DNA of 64,000 nucleotides from Bolinopsis microptera (lineage: Eukaryota > Ctenophora > Tentaculata > Lobata > Bolinopsidae). A model generated the notes under the pieces. It was given only the letters and a program-made list of their open reading frames with translations. It was not told the DNA's origin and did no database searches. Of the stretch, positions 58,093 through 64,000 are shown one piece after another. Position 1 is the first letter of the stretch. Each line of letters opens with the position of its first letter. A program made the translations under genes and the position numbers. The stretch lies in NCBI RefSeq assembly GCF_026151205.1, contig NC_087077.1, forward strand, positions 20,237,198-20,301,197. The letters are read 5' to 3'.

Positions 58093-58387
58093 ACTAGTAC
58101 TAGTGAACATTAGTCTGCGATGGAGGGGTGGAAATATCTGTCTGGTTGTGAGGTCTGATATAGTCGGAGTAGGATTGTTGTTGAAGATGGTGAGGCTTCC
58201 TTGGCTGGAACGAGACTCGTCACTAGGCTAAAGGCATTGTTTGTGGGGGTGTGAAGAAATGAAGATGGTGTGATCAATCTATCAACGGTATCGAAAGATA
58301 CGCTGCAAAAATAGCGCCAGACTCTGACCTACTGACTACTCCTGTACGCTAGACTGGGTTTTGAAACTTAAACTAACTGCTACAAGT

Positions 58388-58530
58388 ACCACTAGTTGCC
58401 ATAGTAACTCACTAGTACCACTAGTTGCCATAGTAACTCACTAGTACCACTAGTTGCCATAGTAACTCACTAGTACCACTAGTTGCCATAGTAACTCACT
58501 AGTACCACTAGTTGCCATAGTAACTCACAA
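58388..58530. repeat. 29-bp X-box-like tandem repeat, 5 copies
   Basis: Units of GTACCACTAGTTGCCATAGT plus AACTCACTA. The core GTTGCCATAGTAAC fits an RFX X-box half-site pair. The left arm has two copies (601-660). A single detached copy also sits at 60,889-60,914, outside the palindrome. Confidence 0.93.
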
Positions 58531-59310
58531 GTACAAGATGCTCCATAAGGTTTGCAGAAAGTTAACATTTCAGGAGCTCTGCAATATTGTTAAGATCTCA
58601 GAAACAGTCAAGCAAATGCAATATAGCTAAATTTTTTAGAAGGTTGAAATTTTGATGTCAAAAAGATCAGCTGATCGATGTTTAACAACCGTCCAACATG
58701 TGAAATTGTCATGCAAGAATTTCAAAAAAGAGTGAGAGCAATAAAAATGCCGCTGAAAGCGCCCCAGACCCTAGTTAATACGATATATTGTAAACTCAAT
58801 GTTGAATATTTAATGGAAATAAGACTAGCGCAGAATAACGCCGACTTCCCCAGTAATTGTTACAGCTGGAAGAGAGAGATTCACAGCTGGAGGAAGCGGT
58901 TCCTCAGTTCTGGTAACATAAAAATGTTGGGAATTTAAATTTGAGTTGCCAGTGTGGTGATGCCGATAATTTAGCGGTTCACTGTATAATTATAACAATA
59001 TATATAATTATTACAATATATATGTCTGTATAATTAATAATGATTACAGTATTATTATATACTGCTGTTTACTTAGTACAAGACACCTGCAGTGTAATAC
59101 TACAAGTATTAGGAGTACTTTTTTAAATTAAATACTTTTCAAATTTTACAGAGTACAGCAATAGATGAATATAATTATAAAATAGAATCGTTCAAAATAT
59201 CGCCCCCATCTGTAAAATATGATGGGCACCCAAACACGGTAAACACATAGTGAACTATGTCCGCAGTAACTTGGACCCATTACATCGAATTAATCTAAAT
59301 CCACAAATCT

Positions 59311-59733
59311 ATGAAAAACTATTTAATAACAAACAAATCCATGGTGAATAACTGTGGATATAGAGTCAAAATTGGTATTTCAATACGTCAAATTCCAGAT
59401 ACATTAGATACATTAGATACAGGTCTAGCAGGATATATAGTAAGTAATAATAGCGTCTATAAACATATTACTAAGAACAATACGGCAAAAAGAACACAGC
59501 GTCAGATTAAAGGTGATCTAAGAATATTTAGTATTTACAACTCACTGAACCTGATGAAGGTTGCAGAAAGTTCTAATTGTAGCTCTAATTTAGAGTTAGT
59601 TAGTGATAGTATAGGGGTTCCCCCTCCTACTATCCTCCTTATACTACTCCTTCTTCTTACTACGCTCCGCAGTAAGTTAGCAGGAGAAGTATTATTTATA
59701 TTTATATTAATAATATATTCTGAGAATTATTAA
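59311..59733 (+). CDS. Hypothetical ORF, 140 residues, weak
   Basis: An ATG-started frame encodes a hydrophilic first part (KHITKNNTAKRTQRQIKGDL) and a very hydrophobic tail (TILLILLLLLTTLRS, then LFIFILIIYSENY) that could be one or two membrane spans. I recognise no family. AT-rich DNA gives such frames by chance, and the DTLDT duplication near residue 30 comes from a short ATACATTAG repeat. A neighbouring frame upstream (59,151-59,240) also looks protein-like, so a spliced gene is possible but not shown. Confidence 0.2.
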   Translation: MKNYLITNKSMVNNCGYRVKIGISIRQIPDTLDTLDTGLAGYIVSNNSVYKHITKNNTAKRTQRQIKGDLRIFSIYNSLNLMKVAESSNCSSNLELVSDSIGVPPPTILLILLLLLTTLRSKLAGEVLFIFILIIYSENY

Positions 59734-59798
59734 TATTATTAATATCTTCCCTGGTCGGGGTATTATGCTGGTTTAGTATCTAGTATTTAGTAGTAGTC

Positions 59799-59887
59799 CT
59801 GGAGGGGGATTATTTAAAACATATAAGTGATACGAAAAGTTGGTTTTAGCAGGAGCTTTCAAAATACATGTGTAAATCGTCTTCAGC
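59799..59887 (+). repeat. 88-bp dispersed repeat (flank copy)
   Basis: About 97 percent identical by eye to 22,294-22,381 in the PHD-gene intron, in the same orientation. It shows that a fragment of intron DNA also lies outside the inverted repeat, or that both derive from one mobile family. Confidence 0.85.
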
Positions 59888-60140
59888 TGTTATACCTGGT
59901 TTAGTATTTAGTATTTCCAGGTGAGAGTAGCCTAGTAGTATTAGATATTAACTAGAGCTCCAGTTTGATCACGTCGCGTGTTATAGCAACAGTTCTAGTT
60001 AGGAAGATTCAGACTGAACTGTGACAAAACTGACTGTTAGTCACCGTGGCAACTAGTCTGAATTTGCAGCAAGACAAAATATGACAGGTATATCATGACA
60101 GTGTAACACTTTTCACTTGAAAAGACACTATCGTTGTAAA

Positions 60141-60498
60141 TACGACAATCCTGTCAATCTACAATAAGTTGCAATAATTCCTCTCAGCAATACGACAATC
60201 CTGTCAAGCTACAATAAGTTGCAATAATTCCTCTCAGCAATACGACAATCCTGTCAAGCTACAATAAGTTGCAATAATTCCTCTCAGCAATACGACAATC
60301 CTGTCAATCTACAATAAGTTGCAATAATTCCTCTCAGCAATACGACAATCCTGTCAAGCTACAATAAGTTGCAATAATTCCTCTCAGCAATACGACAATC
60401 CTGTCAAGCTACAATAAGTTGCAATAATTCCTCTCAGCAATACGACAATCCTGTCAATCTACAATAAGTTGCAATAATTCCCACTCAGCAATACGACA
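60141..60498. repeat. 50-bp tandem repeat, 7 copies
   Basis: Units begin TACGACAATCCTGTCAAGCT and contain ACAATAAGTTGCAATAATTC and CTCTCAGCAA. Copies differ mainly at one base (AAGCT or AATCT). The array starts with a GTAAA variant and ends with CCACTCAGCA. Confidence 0.95.
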
Positions 60499-60866
60499 AG
60501 TGTGCTGCTACTAGCCAAAAGGCAACAAGTGCTGCTTACTGGGCATGCATGTGCTAATGTAAAACTATTAATGTGCCACGTTTGAACTAATCTCTCACGA
60601 CTTATGTGTCAAGTTATATAGCCCACCTACTACTAACTACAGGCTACCTTCGTAACCTGTGTTAAATGTTAAGTGTCAGTATTATTGGCTACTATATATA
60701 TTGGCTACTATTTATATTGGCTACTATTGCCTACTATTGGCGTGTGTTCGAATTGGTACGACAAATTGTATCTTGCTACCAAGCTTACCATACTCTCAAG
60801 AAATAACTATAACTTTGACACTGGAAAATGCAAATCAATCCAGTAAACCTTGGTTTCAGAACAAAA

Positions 60867-60936
60867 GCAACGCTTAATTGAGGTGTAAACTCACTAGTAC
60901 CACTAGTTGCCATAGCAACGCTTAATTGAGGTGTAA
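60867..60936. repeat. 22-bp direct repeat flanking an inserted minisatellite unit
   Basis: A segment from GCAACGCTTAATTGAGGTGT through AA occurs at 60,867-60,888 and 60,915-60,936. Between the copies is CTCACTAGTACCACTAGTTG plus CCATA, a unit of the array at 58,388-58,530. It looks like capture of a repeat unit by a short duplication. Confidence 0.85.
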
Positions 60937-61198
60937 TTTTTGCGATAAACCGAACAAAAGAATAAAATTCAAATTAATTGAAAACAAATCAGTAGCTTTG
61001 TGTTTTAACTGCAAAATACACACGCTCAAATACCGCACTCACTACTCAGGAGTCAGGTCGTACAGACAAATAGTTAAGCAACACCAGCTACAGTCTGCTG
61101 TGTCAGTGGAAGACAGATTAGGACGATTTACCGCGGAATCTACAAGATGTGAGGGAGATATTTATAACGGTATACTCTGGAGAGATACTGTGTACTAA
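60930..61198 (+). CDS. Cys4 zinc-finger-like reading frame (GATA-type resemblance), probable exon
   Basis: The frame reads RCNFCDKPNKRIKFKL, IENKSVALCFNCKIHTLKYR and a basic continuation with RSYRQIVKQHQ. The ligand spacing is C-x2-C-x19-C-x2-C. GATA fingers use C-x2-C-x17/18-C-x2-C with a similar LCxxC followed by a basic tail, so a divergent GATA-like or other treble-clef finger is plausible. There is no ATG in frame; a stop (TAA) lies just upstream, and an AG/GT at about 60,929 could be a splice acceptor. The frame runs into the first 60-bp satellite unit and stops there. A chance ORF cannot be excluded. Confidence 0.35.
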
Positions 61199-64000
61199 TC
61201 TACAAGATGTGAGGGAGATATTTATAACGGTATACTCTGGAGAGATACTGTGTACTAATCTACAAGATGTGAGGGAGATATTTATAACAGTATACTCTGG
61301 AGAGATACTGTGTACTAATCTACAAGATGTGAGGGAGATATTTATAACGGTATACTCTGGAGAGATACTGTGTACTAATCTACAAGATGTGAGGGAGATA
61401 TTTATAACGGTATACTCTGGAGAGATACTGTGTACTAATCTACAAGATGTGAGGGAGATATTTATAACAGTATACTCTGGAGAGATACTGTGTACTAATC
61501 TACAAGATGTGAGGGAGATATTTATAACGGTATACTCTGGAGAGATACTGTGTACTAATCTACAAGATGTGAGGGAGATATTTATAACGGTATACTCTGG
61601 AGAGATACTGTGTACTAATCTACAAGATGTGAGGGAGATATTTATAACGGTATACTCTGGAGAGATACTGTGTACTAATCTACAAGATGTGAGGGAGATA
61701 TTTATAACGGTATACTCTGGAGAGATACTGTGTACTAATCTACAAGATGTGAGGGAGATATTTATAACGGTATACTCTGGAGAGATACTGTGTACTAATC
61801 TACAAGATGTGAGGGAGATATTTATAACGGTATACTCTGGAGAGATACTGTGTACTAATCTACAAGATGTGAGGGAGATATTTATAACGGTATACTCTGG
61901 AGAGATACTGTGTACTAATCTACAAGATGTGAGGGAGATATTTATAACGGTATACTCTGGAGAGATACTGTGTACTAATCTACAAGATGTGAGGGAGATA
62001 TTTATAACGGTATACTCTGGAGAGATACTGTGTACTAATCTACAAGATGTGAGGGAGATATTTATAACGGTATACTCTGGAGAGATACTGTGTACTAATC
62101 TACAAGATGTGAGGGAGATATTTATAACGGTATACTCTGGAGAGATACTGTGTACTAATCTACAAGATGTGAGGGAGATATTTATAACGGTATACTCTGG
62201 AGAGATACTGTGTACTAATCTACAAGATGTGAGGGAGATATTTATAACGGTATACTCTGGAGAGATACTGTGTACTAATCTACAAGATGTGAGGGAGATA
62301 TTTATAACGGTATACTCTGGAGAGATACTGTGTACTAATCTACAAGATGTGAGGGAGATATTTATAACGGTATACTCTGGAGAGATACTGTGTACTAATC
62401 TACAAGATGTGAGGGAGATATTTATAACGGTATACTCTGGAGAGATACTGTGTACTAATCTACAAGATGTGAGGGAGATATTTATAACGGTATACTCTGG
62501 AGAGATACTGTGTACTAATCTACAAGATGTGAGGGAGATATTTATAACGGTATACTCTGGAGAGATACTGTGTACTAATCTACAAGATGTGAGGGAGATA
62601 TTTATAACGGTATACTCTGGAGAGATACTGTGTACTAATCTACAAGATGTGAGGGAGATATTTATAACGGTATACTCTGGAGAGATACTGTGTACTAATC
62701 TACAAGATGTGAGGGAGATATTTATAACGGTATACTCTGGAGAGATACTGTGTACTAATCTACAAGATGTGAGGGAGATATTTATAACGGTATACTCTGG
62801 AGAGATACTGTGTACTAATCTACAAGATGTGAGGGAGATATTTATAACGGTATACTCTGGAGAGATACTGTGTACTAATCTACAAGATGTGAGGGAGATA
62901 TTTATAACGGTATACTCTGGAGAGATACTGTGTACTAATCTACAAGATGTGAGGGAGATATTTATAACGGTATACTCTGGAGAGATACTGTGTACTAATC
63001 TACAAGATGTGAGGGAGATATTTATAACGGTATACTCTGGAGAGATACTGTGTACTAATCTACAAGATGTGAGGGAGATATTTATAACGGTATACTCTGG
63101 AGAGATACTGTGTACTAATCTACAAGATGTGAGGGAGATATTTATAACGGTATACTCTGGAGAGATACTGTGTACTAATCTACAAGATGTGAGGGAGATA
63201 TTTATAACGGTATACTCTGGAGAGATACTGTGTACTAATCTACAAGATGTGAGGGAGATATTTATAACGGTATACTCTGGAGAGATACTGTGTACTAATC
63301 TACAAGATGTGAGGGAGATATTTATAACGGTATACTCTGGAGAGATACTGTGTACTAATCTACAAGATGTGAGGGAGATATTTATAACGGTATACTCTGG
63401 AGAGATACTGTGTACTAATCTACAAGATGTGAGGGAGATATTTATAACGGTATACTCTGGAGAGATACTGTGTACTAATCTACAAGATGTGAGGGAGATA
63501 TTTATAACGGTATACTCTGGAGAGATACTGTGTACTAATCTACAAGATGTGAGGGAGATATTTATAACGGTATACTCTGGAGAGATACTGTGTACTAATC
63601 TACAAGATGTGAGGGAGATATTTATAACGGTATACTCTGGAGAGATACTGTGTACTAATCTACAAGATGTGAGGGAGATATTTATAACAGGTATACTCTG
63701 GAGAGATACTGTGTACTAATCTACAAGATGTGAGGGAGATATTTATAACGGTATACTCTGGAGAGATACTGTGTACTAATCTACAAGATGTGAGGGAGAT
63801 ATTTATAACGGTATACTCTGGAGAGATACTGTGTACTAATCTACAAGATGTGAGGGAGATATTTATAACGGTATACTCTGGAGAGATACTGTGTACTAAT
63901 CTACAAGATGTGAGGGAGATATTTATAACGGTATACTCTGGAGAGATACTGTGTACTAATCTACAAGATGTGAGGGAGATATTTATAACGGTATACTCTG
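61138..64000. repeat. 60-bp satellite, about 47.7 copies, runs off the window
   Basis: The unit is TACAAGATGTGAGGGAGATA, TTTATAACGGTATACTCTGG, AGAGATACTGTGTACTAATC. Nearly all units are identical. Exceptions are an ACGG to ACAG change in the units at 61,261 and 61,441, and a one-base insertion near 63,690 (AACAGGTATAC), after which the register shifts by one. One frame on each strand stays open because 60 is a multiple of three and the unit lacks a stop in that frame. The forward frame repeats VREIFITVYSGEILCTNLQD, with no ATG. Such uniformity implies very recent amplification or strong homogenisation. Confidence 0.97.

Larger units (their letters stand above)
27091..58877 (-). repeat. Right arm of giant inverted repeat
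   Basis: Reverse-complement partner of the left arm. The last clearly matched bases are the GTTACAGCTGGAAGAGAG stretch ending near 58,877, which on the left is followed by the long CT microsatellite at the window edge. The arm is about 4.7 kb longer than the left one. Most of the excess comes from private segments at about 28,475-30,640, 36,655-37,200, 50,145-51,481 and 52,978-55,788, and from a larger 43-bp array at 57.6-58.1 kb. Confidence 0.95.
58878..60140. other. AT-rich flank beyond the palindrome
   Basis: There is no partner for this in the window. It contains the ORF noted separately at 59,311-59,733, the 88-bp dispersed repeat at 59,799-59,887, and a possible exon fragment after TTTTACAG at 59,151 that reads STAIDEYNYKIESFKISPPS before a GTAAAC. 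Evidence for a gene is thin. Confidence 0.4.

Noticed and set aside
60830-60866. Homeobox recognition helix (KPWFQNKS reading)
   Set aside because: The WFQN word is isolated, a stop follows at once and no upstream helices are present.
61149-63719. 856-residue ORF of 20-residue repeats
   Set aside because: It exists because the 60-bp unit is a multiple of three and free of stops in one frame. It has no ATG, and only a GTG would start it. It is described as a satellite instead.
61138-64000. CRISPR array
   Set aside because: Units are contiguous and identical with no unique spacers, and the setting is eukaryotic.

Overview
The window is eukaryotic. Genes are split by GT-AG introns, most of the DNA is non-coding, and there are many mini- and microsatellites plus transposon-like insertions. 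The two recognisable genes are a PHD-finger chromatin-type protein and an AIG1/ADTRP-family membrane hydrolase. They suggest an animal, probably an invertebrate; the species cannot be told from the sequence. I see no bacterial operon, rRNA, tRNA, CRISPR array or virus.

The dominant structure is one very large inverted repeat. Reading outward from about 27,083, a left arm (1-27,076) and a right arm (27,091 to about 58,877) are reverse complements of each other, separated by a 14-base loop. Both genes therefore occur twice. The order is AIG1-like (plus, 16.3-18.2 kb), PHD gene (minus, 26.2-21.9 kb), centre, PHD gene (plus, 28.0-34.3 kb), AIG1-like (minus, 40.4-38.7 kb). The two PHD copies are transcribed away from the centre, and each AIG1-like copy converges on its PHD neighbour. 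The best PHD-gene exons (cryptic motif exon, PHD finger) are intact on the left and frameshifted on the right. The AIG1-like gene is intact on the right and badly broken on the left.

The arms are not identical. They differ by point changes, by tandem-repeat copy number (for example about 18 versus 1 copy of a 47-bp unit), by a 1,337-bp TTAA-flanked insertion with 20-bp terminal inverted repeats (right only), by a 2.8-kb hairpin-rich composite insertion with three cloverleaf-like modules (right only), by a roughly 2-kb segment beside the centre (right only), by a 0.55-kb segment (right only) and by a 0.59-kb segment (left only). These differences argue against a simple fold-back read of one molecule. 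They fit either an old inverted duplication or two haplotypes joined head to head by assembly. Left-arm stretches at 7.6-8.6 kb and about 16.7-20.1 kb also look like poor consensus, with homopolymer swelling and dense indels.

Beyond the right arm (58.9-64 kb) lies DNA with no partner in the window: AT-rich sequence with a weak ORF, a 50-bp tandem repeat, a short Cys4 zinc-finger-like reading frame, and a 60-bp satellite of almost perfect units that runs off the end. Palindromic sites resembling RFX X-boxes (GTTACCATGGTAAC type) are scattered through the whole window and form the core of several arrays.
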